Below, piece by piece: positions 34,600 through 44,502 of a stretch of 64,000 nt of DNA (position 1 is the first letter of the stretch; every line of letters starts with the position of its first letter). The position numbers and the translations under genes are program-made. The DNA is from 66-474 sp035281745 (GTDB lineage: Bacteria; Pseudomonadota; Gammaproteobacteria; Xanthomonadales; Rhodanobacteraceae): positions 1 through 64,000 of the forward strand of contig DATEDI010000040.1 of the NCBI GenBank assembly GCA_035281745.1. Reading direction: 5' to 3'. The notes beneath the pieces were generated by a model. It saw only the letters and a program-made list of their open reading frames with translations, searched no databases and was not told the DNA's origin.

Positions 34600-35967
34600 C
34601 TACTCGCCCGCGAGCGTCATCTTCCCGACCAGGATCGATCCGACGAGGATGGACGAGCGCGGGTCGACGTCCGTCCCGATCGCCTGCAGGTTCATGAACA
34701 TGTCGCGCAGGTTGCCGGCGATGGTGATTTCCTGCACGGGATACGCGACCTCGCCGTTCTCGATCCAGAAGCCCGCCGCGCCGCGCGAATAATCGCCGGT
34801 GATGATCGACACGCCTTGACCGATCAGTTCCGTGACCAGCAAGCCCGTGCCCATTCGGCGCAGCATCCCGCGGAAATCGGCCGCCTCGCCGTCGACGGAA
34901 CCGGCCGCGACCGTCAGGTTGTGCACGCCGCCCGCATTGCCGGTGGTCGTCAGTCCGAGTTTGCGCGCGGAATAACTGCCCAGCACGTAGCGCTGCAGCA
35001 CGCCGTCCTGCACCAGCGCCGATTCGCGGGTCGCCACGCCCTCGGCATCGAACGGCGACGACGCGTGCCCGCGTGGCAGCCACGGCTGTTCGATGGCGCC
35101 GACGAACGGCGGCAATACCTGCTTGCCGACATGATCGAGCAGGAAGCTGGCGCGCCGGTACAACGAGCCGCCGCTGACCGCCGCAACCAGGTGCCCGGCC
35201 AGCGAACGCGCGACTTCCGGCGCGAACATCACCGGGCATCCGCGGGTGGAAAGCCTGCGCGCGCCGAGCCGCGCCGCAGCGCGGCCGCCGGCCTTGCGGC
35301 CAATCGAATCGAACGACGGGAAATCGCCCGCGTCGCGCACGTATTCGTACCAGCCGTCACGCTGCATCGCGTCGCCCTTGCCGACGATCAGCGAACAGGA
35401 AATCGAATGGTGGGTGCCGCGCTCGCGACCGACGAAACCATGCGAGTTTGCGTACACGCCCAATGCATCGCCGCACTGCACGCTCGCGCCTTCGGAATTG
35501 GTCACCGCAGGATGGTCGCGACCGGCGGCTTCGACTTCGCGGCCGATTTCGATCGCACGATCCACATCCAGTTGCCACGGGTGCCACAGGTCGAGTTCCG
35601 GAAAGGATGTCTGCATCAATGCCGGATCGGCAAGGCCGGCGCAAGGATCGGGTTCGGTAAAGCGTGCTATCGCGCACGCCTGACCCAGCGTCGCCTCGAT
35701 CGACTCGGGTTTGAGATCGGCGGTGGAGGCGCTGCCCTTGCGCTGCCCGAAGTACACCGTCAACCCGAACCCGCGGTCACGATTGCGCTCGACGGTTTCC
35801 ACCTCGCCCATGCGCACGTTGACGGAAAGCCCGCTGCTGACGCTGGCGGACACTTCCGCCTGCGAGGCGCCGGCTGCACGCGCACGCCGAATCACGTCTT
35901 CCGAAAGATCGGCCAGACGGTCCAGTTCCGCGCTGCTTGCTTCGGCTGTCACAATGTTGGTGTTCAA
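34600..35967 (-). CDS. pmbA: TldE/PmbA, metalloprotease regulator
   Basis: This is a 455-residue partner of TldD, which together form the TldD/E heterodimeric protease that matures microcins and CcdA-type proteins. TldE has the fold but no catalytic HExxxH. Family signatures seen are VRMGEVETVERNRDRGFGLTV (about residues 50-70) and the C-terminal GDYSRGAAGFWIENG. The most likely start is a TTG at 35967 (GGGA upstream), giving 455 residues against 450 in E. coli; a GTG at 35952 is the alternative. It is divergent from darP with 27 bases between. Confidence 0.9.
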   Translation of the reverse strand: MNTNIVTAEASSAELDRLADLSEDVIRRARAAGASQAEVSASVSSGLSVNVRMGEVETVERNRDRGFGLTVYFGQRKGSASTADLKPESIEATLGQACAIARFTEPDPCAGLADPALMQTSFPELDLWHPWQLDVDRAIEIGREVEAAGRDHPAVTNSEGASVQCGDALGVYANSHGFVGRERGTHHSISCSLIVGKGDAMQRDGWYEYVRDAGDFPSFDSIGRKAGGRAAARLGARRLSTRGCPVMFAPEVARSLAGHLVAAVSGGSLYRRASFLLDHVGKQVLPPFVGAIEQPWLPRGHASSPFDAEGVATRESALVQDGVLQRYVLGSYSARKLGLTTTGNAGGVHNLTVAAGSVDGEAADFRGMLRRMGTGLLVTELIGQGVSIITGDYSRGAAGFWIENGEVAYPVQEITIAGNLRDMFMNLQAIGTDVDPRSSILVGSILVGKMTLAGE

Positions 35968-35994
35968 TTTCGATTCCCGTTCAAACCCGCGGCC

Positions 35995-36513
35995 ATGCAA
36001 CCCATCGAAGAAGACGCCGACAACGAACGCCCCAGTCGCACTGCACGCCGCCGCGAAGCGCTGGACGTGCTGGCGTTCGCCAGGCAACTGTCGGATCTGC
36101 CACCGGCGCGACTCGACAAGCTGGAGCTGCCCGGCGATGTCCGCGACGAACTTGCCGAAGTGCAACGCACGCCGTCGCACATCGCGCACAAGCGCCAGCT
36201 CGCGCATCTCGCCAAACTGATGCGCGCGCACGACGAGGAAGACTTCGCATCCGCGCGCGCTGCGTTGGCCAATGATCGCGGCAAGAACGCCCGTGAAACC
36301 GCCGCCCTGCATCGCACGGAAGCGCTCCGCGAAAACCTGCTGGGCGACCACGGCGACGCGGCGCTCACGTCGTTCATCGCGGAAAATCCGGGCGTCGACC
36401 ACCAGCATCTGCGTTCACTGATCCGGCAGGCGCGACGCGAACGCGACACGAACAAGCCGCCGCGGGCGCAGCGCGAACTGTTCCGGTTGCTGCGCGATCC
36501 CGACGCAAGCTGA
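35995..36513 (+). CDS. darP: DarP/YjgA ribosome-associated 50S assembly factor
   Basis: This 172-residue basic helical protein (DUF615) helps late 50S subunit assembly. Its family parts are ARQLSDLPPARLDKLELPGDVRDEL, HIAHKRQLAHLAKLMR and the C-terminal RSLIRQARRE. The ATG at 35995 gives the family start. It is divergent from pmbA, a pairing also seen in E. coli. Its stop directly abuts the tldD stop at the palindrome TGATCA (36511-36516). Confidence 0.92.
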   Translation: MQPIEEDADNERPSRTARRREALDVLAFARQLSDLPPARLDKLELPGDVRDELAEVQRTPSHIAHKRQLAHLAKLMRAHDEEDFASARAALANDRGKNARETAALHRTEALRENLLGDHGDAALTSFIAENPGVDHQHLRSLIRQARRERDTNKPPRAQRELFRLLRDPDAS

Positions 36514-37953
36514 TCACGCGGACGTTCCGCCCACCGTCATCGCGGTGATTTTCGTCGTCGGCATGCCCACGCCCACCGGCACGCTCTGACCTTCCTTGCC
36601 GCACACGCCGATGCCTTCGTCGAGCTTCAAGTCATTGCCGAGCATCGCGACGCGCGTCAGCACGTCGGGGCCTGAGCCGATCAATGTCGCGCCCTTCACC
36701 GGCCGCGTGATCTTGCCGTGTTCGATCAGGTAAGCCTCGTTGGAGCTGAACACGAACTTGCCATTGGTGATGTCGACCTGCCCGCCGCCGAAGTTGACGG
36801 CGTACAACCCGCGCTCGACCGAGGCGATGATCTCCTGCGGATCGTGTTTGCCGGCCAGCATGCAGGTGTTGGTCATGCGCGGCATCGGCAGGTGCGCGAA
36901 CGATTCGCGCCGGCCGTTGCCGGTGGGCGCCATGCCCATCAGTCGCGCGTTGTGCCTGTCCTGCATGTAGCCGACCAGCCGGCCGTTCTCGATCAGCGTG
37001 GTGCAGTTCGTGGTGGTGCCTTCATCGTCCACCGACAGCGAACCGCGCCGCCCCGGCAAGGTGCCGTCGTCCACCACGGTCACGCCGTCGGCGGCGACCT
37101 TGTCGCCCATTCGACCTGCAAATGCGGATGTGCCCTTGCGGTTGAAGTCACCTTCGAGGCCATGCCCGATGGCTTCGTGCAGCAGCACACCCGGCCAGCC
37201 GGGCCCCAGCACCACATCCATCGTGCCGGCCGGCGCATCGACCGCATCGAGGTTCACCAGAGCCTGCCGCACCGCTTCGCGCGCCCATGCGTGCGCGCGG
37301 CCGGAATCGATCAGCTCGCGATACGCGCAGCGTCCGCCGCCACCCGAATAACCGGACTCGCGGCGGCCGTCGTGTTCGGCGATCACCTGCACGTTGACGC
37401 GGGTGAGCGGGCGCACGTCCGCGGCCAGCGTGCCGTCGGCCGCGGCAATCAGCACCGACTCGTGGGTCGCACTCATGCTGACGATCACCTGCTTGATGCG
37501 CGGATCGAGGCTGCGCGCCAGCGCATCGAGTTCGCGCAGCAGCGCGATCTTGGCGGCGTTGTCCAGCGCATCGATGGGATCGTCGGCCGGATACAGCGCG
37601 CGGGTGTTGCGCATCGCCAGCGGCCTGCCCGCGCCGTTGCCGTCCTGCGCGATCGCGCGCGCCGCGCCGGCCGCTTCCAGCAACTGCGGCAACACGATGT
37701 CGTCGGAATACGCGAAGCCGGTCTTGTCGCCGGACACCGCGCGTACGCCCACGCCCTGCTCGATGCTGTGGCTGCCGTCGCGGACGATGCCGTCCTCCAG
37801 CACCCAAGATTCGCTGCGCGAATGCTGGAAGTACAAATCCGCCGCGTCGATGGACGGCGCCATCACCCGCGCGAATACGCGTTCGAGATCGTTGGTGGAC
37901 AGGCCGCCCGGTGCGAGCAGGCTGCGTTCGGCAAGCGTCAGTGAGGAATCCAT
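36514..37953 (-). CDS. tldD: TldD, metalloprotease catalytic subunit
   Basis: This is a 479-residue zinc protease. The metal site is HEAIGHGLE (HExxxH, about residues 263-271). The middle (VVDDGTLPGRRGSLSVDDEG) and C-terminal (MRMTNT-like PRMTNTCM, then GGGQVDITNGKFVF) parts are typical. It forms a heterodimer with TldE (PmbA), whose gene lies 550 bases away across darP. The ATG at 37953 is the family start. The yhdP gene lies upstream (73 bases). Confidence 0.95.
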   Translation of the reverse strand: MDSSLTLAERSLLAPGGLSTNDLERVFARVMAPSIDAADLYFQHSRSESWVLEDGIVRDGSHSIEQGVGVRAVSGDKTGFAYSDDIVLPQLLEAAGAARAIAQDGNGAGRPLAMRNTRALYPADDPIDALDNAAKIALLRELDALARSLDPRIKQVIVSMSATHESVLIAAADGTLAADVRPLTRVNVQVIAEHDGRRESGYSGGGGRCAYRELIDSGRAHAWAREAVRQALVNLDAVDAPAGTMDVVLGPGWPGVLLHEAIGHGLEGDFNRKGTSAFAGRMGDKVAADGVTVVDDGTLPGRRGSLSVDDEGTTTNCTTLIENGRLVGYMQDRHNARLMGMAPTGNGRRESFAHLPMPRMTNTCMLAGKHDPQEIIASVERGLYAVNFGGGQVDITNGKFVFSSNEAYLIEHGKITRPVKGATLIGSGPDVLTRVAMLGNDLKLDEGIGVCGKEGQSVPVGVGMPTTKITAMTVGGTSA

Positions 37954-38026
37954 CGGGCCACGCAAGAGGTTGCAATCGAACTGAACGTAAGGGCGCGCCG
38001 CCGGATTCGCAAGCGCGCGATGCGGT

Positions 38027-41000
38027 TCAACCGCCGCTGCCGGCGCTGGCAGGCGTCGCGACAGACGTCCCCACCGCAGGCGGCGACACGCTCGCGGCCG
38101 GCGGCGGCGCCGTGCTCGCGGGGACCGGCGCGGTGCCGGCGGGCGCGGCACTGGTCGCCCCCGAGGCCGGCAGGGGCAGCGAAGCCACGGTTTCGATCTT
38201 CGGCTTGTCCCAACTGCCGGTAACGCGATAGATGCTGCCCGCGGCCTTGTTGAGGCCCTTGCCGATCAGCCCCTGGACCACCAGTCCCGCGGCCGCGCCC
38301 ACCGGGCCGCCGATCACGGCGCCCACGACCGGCAGCGCACCGCCGACGTGCGGGGTGACGTCGATCGTGAGGTCGTAATCGCGCGCGCGGAATCCAGTGC
38401 GGCCCTGCATCACGATGCGCGCCGCGGGTGCGGTGATGACCATGTTGCGGGTATGGGCGCTGCCGTCCCTCAACTGGAAATTGGCGGTCACGCTGTCGAA
38501 GCCGAAGCCCGACTTGAACACGTCGCCGAAATGCAGCATCAGCCGGCTCGGAATTTCGCGCAGCGACAGCAACCCCAGCAGTCGCCCCAAGCCCGGCTTC
38601 ACTGCCAGGATGCGTCCCTCGCCCACCTTGATGTCGAGTTCGCCCGTCATCCATGCCAGCGAAAAACCCGATGGTGCACCGGGCCAGGTGCCGTCGATGT
38701 GCAGGTGCGAATCCTTGCCGCCAGCCAGCAAGCCGCTGAAGCCGAACGCGCCCAGCATCTTGCCGAAGTCGTGCGAGGCGACATCGATCACGAGATGCGA
38801 CTGGCTGGACGCCTTGGTGCCGTTCCAGTCGCCATGCGACTGGATCGTGAAATCCGCGCCCTTCGATTCGAACTTGTCGATGCGCATGCCTTGCGGCGTC
38901 GACGTGCTCTCGAACGTGGTCGCGCCAAGTTGCGCTTTGCCGAGTTTCAAATCGCCGATCGTGACGTGCAGCGGCGGCACCGCGGCGGGCGCGATCGGCG
39001 AATTCGCGGGCGGCGGGGTCGGGGGCGGCGGCGGTCGCGATTCCTGCTTCGGTTCCGGCGGCTCGGGCCAATGCAGGTAATCCAGTTTCGCGGTGATGCC
39101 GCGCGTAGCGAGACTGCTGGTGGGCAGATCGATGGTGCCTTTGACGGCGCTGCCGTCGAAGGCGATGGTGTCGCTTTCCGCGCCGGCGTCGAATGAAAAC
39201 TGCAGCGCGCCGAGATCGGTGCCGAATACCTTGGCGGCGTCCGTCGCGACGTTCGCCTTCGCGAGTTCCGGGAACGCGCCGCCCGATTCGCCACCCAATG
39301 CCTGCTGGATCCATCCGCTCACATCCAGCCGCGGCGCGCGGCCGTTCACCACCAGGCCCCGCTCGGGCACGCTTGTCGGTATTCCGCTGCCGAAGTTCAT
39401 CGCCAGCGCCGTGGGTACGTTGCGCGCGGCATCGCCCAGGCGTCCGCGCACCTGCAGCACATCACCCAGCGACACCGTCAACGGTGCACCGGCGGGCGGA
39501 AGCTGAAGCGTGAGGTCGAGCGGCAACTCCTTGTCCGCGGGTTTGTCGAGCGGCGCGGGAAGATCCAGCGCCAAACCGGCAAGCGTCGATTTCACGTTGA
39601 GGATGGTCGTCGCGGGTACGTTGTTCTCGCCGTTCACCAGGCGCACCGCAATGTGGAACGGCGCCGCGCCGCTTGCATGCTCCACCAGGTTCGCCAGGTC
39701 GGGGTAACCCTGCACCAGCGCCTGCGCGGAAGCCGTGGTGTCCATCGACGCTTCCACCATGTCCTTCGGATCGCTCACCGCATTGCCGCCGACCGCCATC
39801 GACAGCTTCGCGGGCGCGCCGCGGAACATCGCGGAGAGGTCTTGCGCCCGGAATCCCTTGTTGTCGATGAACAACGGTCCGGTGAGATTCTTCAGCGCGA
39901 TGTTCCACTTCGCCGCGGTCACGTCCGAGTTGGCCAGATCGACCTTGCCGTCGATCGTGAAGTTTTCCGCCCGATCCAGCGGAATGGACAACTTGATGCC
40001 GAATTTGGCCTTGCCGCCGACCTTCAGCCCATCCAGCACATCCTTGGCGTTGCTGCCGACCGGGCTGTGGCGAACGAAATTCAGCAACTCGGCGCCGGTA
40101 CCCCCGCCCTGGATGTCGAGGTTGAGCACGCCATGATGCAGATCCGGGATCTCCGCGACCGCGTGAGTCGTGGTGACGCCCAGCACCGTCGCGTGCGTGG
40201 CAACGATGGCCATGTGGTTGTCGACGAAATCCAGCGCGGCATCCACGCCGGTCGCGCGCGGCCACTCGTCGGAAAAATCGAACGCCGCGTCCTGCACGGC
40301 GCCGGTCGCCTCGAAGCGGCCTTCGTGATCGAGGAACGGCCAGTCGTCCAGGTCACCGCGGACGACCACGCGCCCGGCGGTCACCGCGCCTCCCACGAAG
40401 GCATGATCCAGCCACGCGATCAGGGAAGCCGGCATGCTGCGATAGGGCCAGAACATCTTCGCATCGGAGATCGTGCCGTGCTCGAGTGCACCGGACGCGG
40501 AAATGAAAGGCTTGTGCCCACCTCCGCGCAAGATCAGATGCGCCTGACCATTGCCGGCAAATTCGCCGGTATCGAAGTGCAAGCCGTCGGCCGCGATGTT
40601 CCACAGCCCGTCTTCGCGCCACGCCACCAGCGTGCCGGCGAGCTGGCGGAACTGGAACGGTTTGCGAAACACATTGGTGAGCGCGAGCGTCGCACTCTGT
40701 GGCGGCAGTTCCAGCGACAGCGCCTCGTTGTCCGCGTGCACGATGCCGTGCGACAGCGCGATGCCCGGAATCGCACCCGTCGCACTCGACCGCAAACCGG
40801 AAAAGCGCACCGTCGCGTCGTAGCGTCCACCTTCGCGCCATGCCAGCGCTGCGGCATCCAGTTGCACGTGCGGCTGCGCCTGCGCGGCCCAGTCGATCAG
40901 CGCCTTGGGCGCCTGGGGCGCCATCGCGGCCAATGACAGCCACGGCGAAAGATCGATCGCACGCGCCGCCGCGGTCACCTGTCGCGCGCCCGGATGGCCG

Positions 41001-41974
41001 CGCACGTGCACGATCACGCCGCCCGCCTGATCGACATCCGCGCGCGGCTCGCCCGGTCCGCGCCAGACGGCGTCCCAGCCACCGTCGACGTGGTTTGCCT
41101 CGAACGTGCCCGCGAGTGCTGCGAGCGCCACGCTCCGCCCTCCCGGCCCCGACGCCACCAGATCACGCATCGCATAACGGGCCGCGGCGGATTCGAACCT
41201 GCCATCCCGCCAGTGCCCCCAGATTTCGATGTCCGCGAGCCCGTTGCGTACCGAGTAACCCTTCAGGTCCAGCCCGCGAACGGCTTCGGCGAGGTCGAAA
41301 TTGCGCGTCGTGACGTACAGGTCGTAATTGCGCTCGGACGCATCCATGCGGCCGCTCACCGTCACCGCTTGGTGCGTTCCGAGCTGCTGCAAGCTTCCGC
41401 CGAAACGCACCGAGTTGCCGACGTTCACCACCCGCAGCCTCGGCGCCAGCACGCGCCACGAGCGCTTCGTCACGTCGTCGACGATGTCGACGCGCACGTC
41501 GCTCAAGTCCAGATCCACCGGCAGCGATTGCAGCGGCGCATGCGTTTCGCCGGGCGAGTTGCCGAATCCGGCCACCTTCCAGCCGGACATCGAGTGCTCG
41601 ACGCGCAACTCGATGCCGTTGAGCCGCAGTGTGATCCAGCGGTGCGACGGGCGCAGCCACGCGCCGAAGTCGAACTTCAATTGCGCCTGCTTCAACGTGA
41701 TCGAACCACCGCCCGGCTTTTCGGGACCCAGCGTCAGGTTTTTCACCGTCAGCAACGGGCCCGATGGCTGCCAGTGACTCGCCACCCCGGTGAACGTCAC
41801 CGGACGGTGCAACCGCTCCGACAACTGGCCCGTGATGAAATCCGGATAGTGCGTCGCCACCGGCAACAGGATCTGCATCAGCCCCATCGCGACCGCCGCC
41901 GCGATCAACAGCACCGCCACCAACGCGATCAGCGCGAAACGCGCACGGCGCAGGTGATGGCGCCATGGCGTCAT
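38027..41974 (-). CDS. yhdP: YhdP-like AsmA-family lipid-transport protein
   Basis: This is a 1315-residue bridge-like protein. An N-terminal cytosolic/basic stretch and one inner-membrane helix (LIALVAVLLIAAAVAMGLM, about residues 16-36) precede a very long beta-rich periplasmic part, as in YhdP of E. coli (about 1270), which carries phospholipids to the outer membrane. An AsmA-like region fills the C-terminal half. A Pro-rich linker (about residues 985-1000) and a Pro/Ala tail are local variations. The ATG at 41974 with GGAG upstream was chosen over a TTG at 41992. It is next to tldD and rng, as in many relatives. Confidence 0.88.
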   Translation of the reverse strand: MTPWRHHLRRARFALIALVAVLLIAAAVAMGLMQILLPVATHYPDFITGQLSERLHRPVTFTGVASHWQPSGPLLTVKNLTLGPEKPGGGSITLKQAQLKFDFGAWLRPSHRWITLRLNGIELRVEHSMSGWKVAGFGNSPGETHAPLQSLPVDLDLSDVRVDIVDDVTKRSWRVLAPRLRVVNVGNSVRFGGSLQQLGTHQAVTVSGRMDASERNYDLYVTTRNFDLAEAVRGLDLKGYSVRNGLADIEIWGHWRDGRFESAAARYAMRDLVASGPGGRSVALAALAGTFEANHVDGGWDAVWRGPGEPRADVDQAGGVIVHVRGHPGARQVTAAARAIDLSPWLSLAAMAPQAPKALIDWAAQAQPHVQLDAAALAWREGGRYDATVRFSGLRSSATGAIPGIALSHGIVHADNEALSLELPPQSATLALTNVFRKPFQFRQLAGTLVAWREDGLWNIAADGLHFDTGEFAGNGQAHLILRGGGHKPFISASGALEHGTISDAKMFWPYRSMPASLIAWLDHAFVGGAVTAGRVVVRGDLDDWPFLDHEGRFEATGAVQDAAFDFSDEWPRATGVDAALDFVDNHMAIVATHATVLGVTTTHAVAEIPDLHHGVLNLDIQGGGTGAELLNFVRHSPVGSNAKDVLDGLKVGGKAKFGIKLSIPLDRAENFTIDGKVDLANSDVTAAKWNIALKNLTGPLFIDNKGFRAQDLSAMFRGAPAKLSMAVGGNAVSDPKDMVEASMDTTASAQALVQGYPDLANLVEHASGAAPFHIAVRLVNGENNVPATTILNVKSTLAGLALDLPAPLDKPADKELPLDLTLQLPPAGAPLTVSLGDVLQVRGRLGDAARNVPTALAMNFGSGIPTSVPERGLVVNGRAPRLDVSGWIQQALGGESGGAFPELAKANVATDAAKVFGTDLGALQFSFDAGAESDTIAFDGSAVKGTIDLPTSSLATRGITAKLDYLHWPEPPEPKQESRPPPPPTPPPANSPIAPAAVPPLHVTIGDLKLGKAQLGATTFESTSTPQGMRIDKFESKGADFTIQSHGDWNGTKASSQSHLVIDVASHDFGKMLGAFGFSGLLAGGKDSHLHIDGTWPGAPSGFSLAWMTGELDIKVGEGRILAVKPGLGRLLGLLSLREIPSRLMLHFGDVFKSGFGFDSVTANFQLRDGSAHTRNMVITAPAARIVMQGRTGFRARDYDLTIDVTPHVGGALPVVGAVIGGPVGAAAGLVVQGLIGKGLNKAAGSIYRVTGSWDKPKIETVASLPLPASGATSAAPAGTAPVPASTAPPPAASVSPPAVGTSVATPASAGSGG

Positions 41975-42018
41975 TACGCGGCTCCGGCGCAAGTCGGGCT
42001 GATCCTTGGCTCGACACC

Positions 42019-42108
42019 GCAGGTTGGGTTGATCCCGGACGCAGTCCGGGAGAAGCCCGACGTGATCTCACCGGCCCATTGGGCTTCGCCAGGCTCCGCC
42101 CAACCTGC
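42019..42108. repeat. Inverted-end repeat (GCAGGTTGGG/CCCAACCTGC)
   Basis: A 90-base element between yhdP and rng has ends GCAGGTTGGG and CCCAACCTGC with inner hairpins (CCCGGACGCAGTCCGGG). A partial relative is at 28994 (GGCAGGTTGGGCTGA). Confidence 0.55.
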
Positions 42109-42140
42109 AAATCTGCGCGCAGGTCCATAAACCAGTCTGT

Positions 42141-42203
42141 ACGGCGGAAGTAGCGCAGCGAATCCCGCCAACCGCGCCGAAGGCGGGTTGCCAGCCGCCC
42201 TAC
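42141..42203. repeat. GCCCTAC-ended palindromic repeat, second near-complete copy
   Basis: It matches 29030-29091 through AGTAGCGCAGCGAATCCCGCCA and AAGGCGGGTTGNCANCCGCCCTAC. It fills the rest of the yhdP-rng gap, which has no gene. Confidence 0.65.
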
Positions 42204-42238
42204 CAGTGCTGCGACGCTCGGCGTCGTGCAAGAAAAAA

Positions 42239-43726
42239 TCAGAGCAGCACGACATCGAACTGCTCCTGCCCGTACTGCTCCTCGGGTTGGAAGCGGATCG
42301 ATTTCCCGATGAAGGCTTCCAGCTCGGCGACCGCGGCGGATTCTTCCTCCAGCATCCGCCCGACGACTTTCGGCGCGGCCAGCACCAGCAGTTTTTCGGC
42401 CTCGAACTGGCGCACCGCGCGGGTGATCTCGCGGAAGATTTCGTAGCCGACCGTTTCGGCGGTCTTGACGATGCCGCGGCCGGAACACGCGGGACACGGC
42501 TCGCACAACTGACGCGCCAGGCTTTCGGTGGTGCGCTTGCGGGTCATCTCGACCAGGCCCAGTGGACTCATGTCATACACGGTGGTCTTGGCGTGGTCGC
42601 GCGCCAGCGCCTTTTCGAGCGTGCGCAGCACCTGCCGCTTGTGCTCGTCGTCGTGCATGTCGATGAAGTCGATGATGATGATGCCACCGAGGTTGCGCAG
42701 GCGAAGCTGGCGCGCGGCCGCCTGCGCGGCTTCGAGGTTGGTGCGGAACGCGGTCTCTTCCAGGTTGCGCGAACCGAGATACGCGCCGGTGTTGACGTCG
42801 ATCGTCGTCATCGCCTCGGTCTGGTCGATCACGAGGTAGCCGCCGGATTTCAGCGGCACTTCCTTGCGCAGTGCCTTCTGGATTTCGTCCTCGACACCGT
42901 AGAGGTCGAAGATCGGCCGTTCGCCGGGATAGTGTTCGACACGGTCGGTCAGCCCGGGCATGAACTGCCGCGCGAACGCCAGCGTCCGCTCGAAGGTCTC
43001 ATGCGAATCCACGCGCACTTTTTCGATGTCGTCGTGCATCAGGTCGCGCAGCACGCGCAGCGGCAGCGGTGGCTCTTCGTAAACGCGTTCGCCCGGCTCT
43101 GCGTGCACGATGGTTTCGGATACCGTCTGCCATACCCGCGTCACGTAGGCGACGTCTTCGGCCAGCGCCGCGGCGTCCAGACCTTCGGCATTGGTGCGCG
43201 CGATCAGGCCGAAGCCACCCGCCGCCAGGCTCGCGAGCACACCGCGCAGGCGTTCGCGTTCCGCTTCGTCCTCGATTCGCACCGACACGCCCAGCGTGGT
43301 GCTGTCCGGCAACAGCACCAGATAGCGCGACGGAATGGAAAGGTACGCGGACAACCGCGCGCCCTTGCTGCCGATCGGGTCCTTGATCACCTGCACGACC
43401 ACGCGCTGGCCTTCGTGCACCAGTTCGGTGATGGGTCGCACGACGGGAGCCGGCGCAGGCATGGACGGCGTGCCTTCGATCGCGTCGTTGTTCAAACTTG
43501 GATGCGCCATGTCGCCCGCGTGCAGGAACGCGCTGCGTTCGAGGCCGATGTCCACGAACGCGGCCTGCATGCCCGGCATCACGCGCTTCACGCGTCCGCA
43601 ATAGATATTGCCGACGTAGCCGCGATGCCCGCTGCGCTCGACGTGGACTTCCTGCAACATGCCGTTCTCGACCACGCCGACCCGCGCCTCGCGGGGCGTC
43701 ACGTTGATCAGGATTTCCTCGGTCAT
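42239..43726 (-). CDS. rng: Ribonuclease G
   Basis: This is a 495-residue endoribonuclease that trims 16S rRNA and some mRNAs. The N-terminal S1 domain shows the RNase E/G signature RVKRVMPGMQAAFVDIGLERSAFLH (about residues 45-70). The catalytic Asp region is GGIIIIDFIDMHDD, and the zinc-link cysteines are in CEPCPACSGRG. It ends where RNase G ends, without the RNase E tail. It lies 181 bases after maf. Confidence 0.95.
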   Translation of the reverse strand: MTEEILINVTPREARVGVVENGMLQEVHVERSGHRGYVGNIYCGRVKRVMPGMQAAFVDIGLERSAFLHAGDMAHPSLNNDAIEGTPSMPAPAPVVRPITELVHEGQRVVVQVIKDPIGSKGARLSAYLSIPSRYLVLLPDSTTLGVSVRIEDEAERERLRGVLASLAAGGFGLIARTNAEGLDAAALAEDVAYVTRVWQTVSETIVHAEPGERVYEEPPLPLRVLRDLMHDDIEKVRVDSHETFERTLAFARQFMPGLTDRVEHYPGERPIFDLYGVEDEIQKALRKEVPLKSGGYLVIDQTEAMTTIDVNTGAYLGSRNLEETAFRTNLEAAQAAARQLRLRNLGGIIIIDFIDMHDDEHKRQVLRTLEKALARDHAKTTVYDMSPLGLVEMTRKRTTESLARQLCEPCPACSGRGIVKTAETVGYEIFREITRAVRQFEAEKLLVLAAPKVVGRMLEEESAAVAELEAFIGKSIRFQPEEQYGQEQFDVVLL

Positions 43727-43907
43727 GTCGGGCGCTCGTGGGCTGTTGGAAGGCAGTCGTCACTGCCGCGATCATCGTCCGCACTTTCCTGCGCGTGCGT
43801 CGGCTGGCAAAAGGCACCCCTCGAAGGCATCCTGCAAACCGGCTCACCCGTTATAGCCCGGGTGGTCTGTACCTGTCGATGCAGCAATCGCGCCCGTTCA
43901 GTCGCGG

Positions 43908-44480
43908 TCAGGCCGCGATGCCGGCGCCGCGCAGCAACCGCGCGGTTTCGAACAGCGGCAGGCCCATCACGCCCGAGTAGCTGCCGGACAGGTGCGCGAT
44001 GAATGCGGCCGCCCTGCCCTGGATCGCGTAACCGCCGGCTTTGCCGAATGGCTCGCGGGTGGCGACGTAATCCGCGATGACGTGTTCGTCCAGTTCCGCG
44101 AACGTGACCCGCGACTCGCACACCGCGATGTTTTCGGCAGACGCGCCCGCGCAACACACCACCGAGATCACCACGTGGGTGCGACCCGACAACGCACGCA
44201 GCATCGCCGCGGCGGCCTCGGCATCGTGCGGTTTGCCGAACACGCGATCCTCCAGCACCACTTCCGTATCGGCGCCCAGCACGATGGCATGCGGGTCACG
44301 CGCGATGACCGCCTGCAAACCCGCGCGTGCCTTCGCCCATGCGACGCGCTCGACGTACGCGCGTGGCGGTTCGTCCGCACCACGGACCTCCGGCACATCC
44401 ACGTCGACGATTTCAAAATGGACGCCGATCTGCGCGAGCAATTCGCGACGGCGCGGGGATTGCGATGCAAGATGCAGCAT
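43908..44480 (-). CDS. Maf-family nucleotide pyrophosphatase
   Basis: This 190-residue cytosolic Maf protein hydrolyses dTTP/UTP-type or modified nucleotides. It has the N-terminal SQSPRRRELL loop (residues 6-15), VLGADTEVVLEDRVFGKP and KAGGYAIQGRAA, which are the family motifs. It is probably the YhdE type by sequence, but substrate is not decided. It lies upstream of rng and 22 bases downstream of the antiporter gene. Confidence 0.92.
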   Translation of the reverse strand: MLHLASQSPRRRELLAQIGVHFEIVDVDVPEVRGADEPPRAYVERVAWAKARAGLQAVIARDPHAIVLGADTEVVLEDRVFGKPHDAEAAAAMLRALSGRTHVVISVVCCAGASAENIAVCESRVTFAELDEHVIADYVATREPFGKAGGYAIQGRAAAFIAHLSGSYSGVMGLPLFETARLLRGAGIAA

Positions 44481-44502
44481 CGCGCAAGCATAACCGCCGC
44501 GA

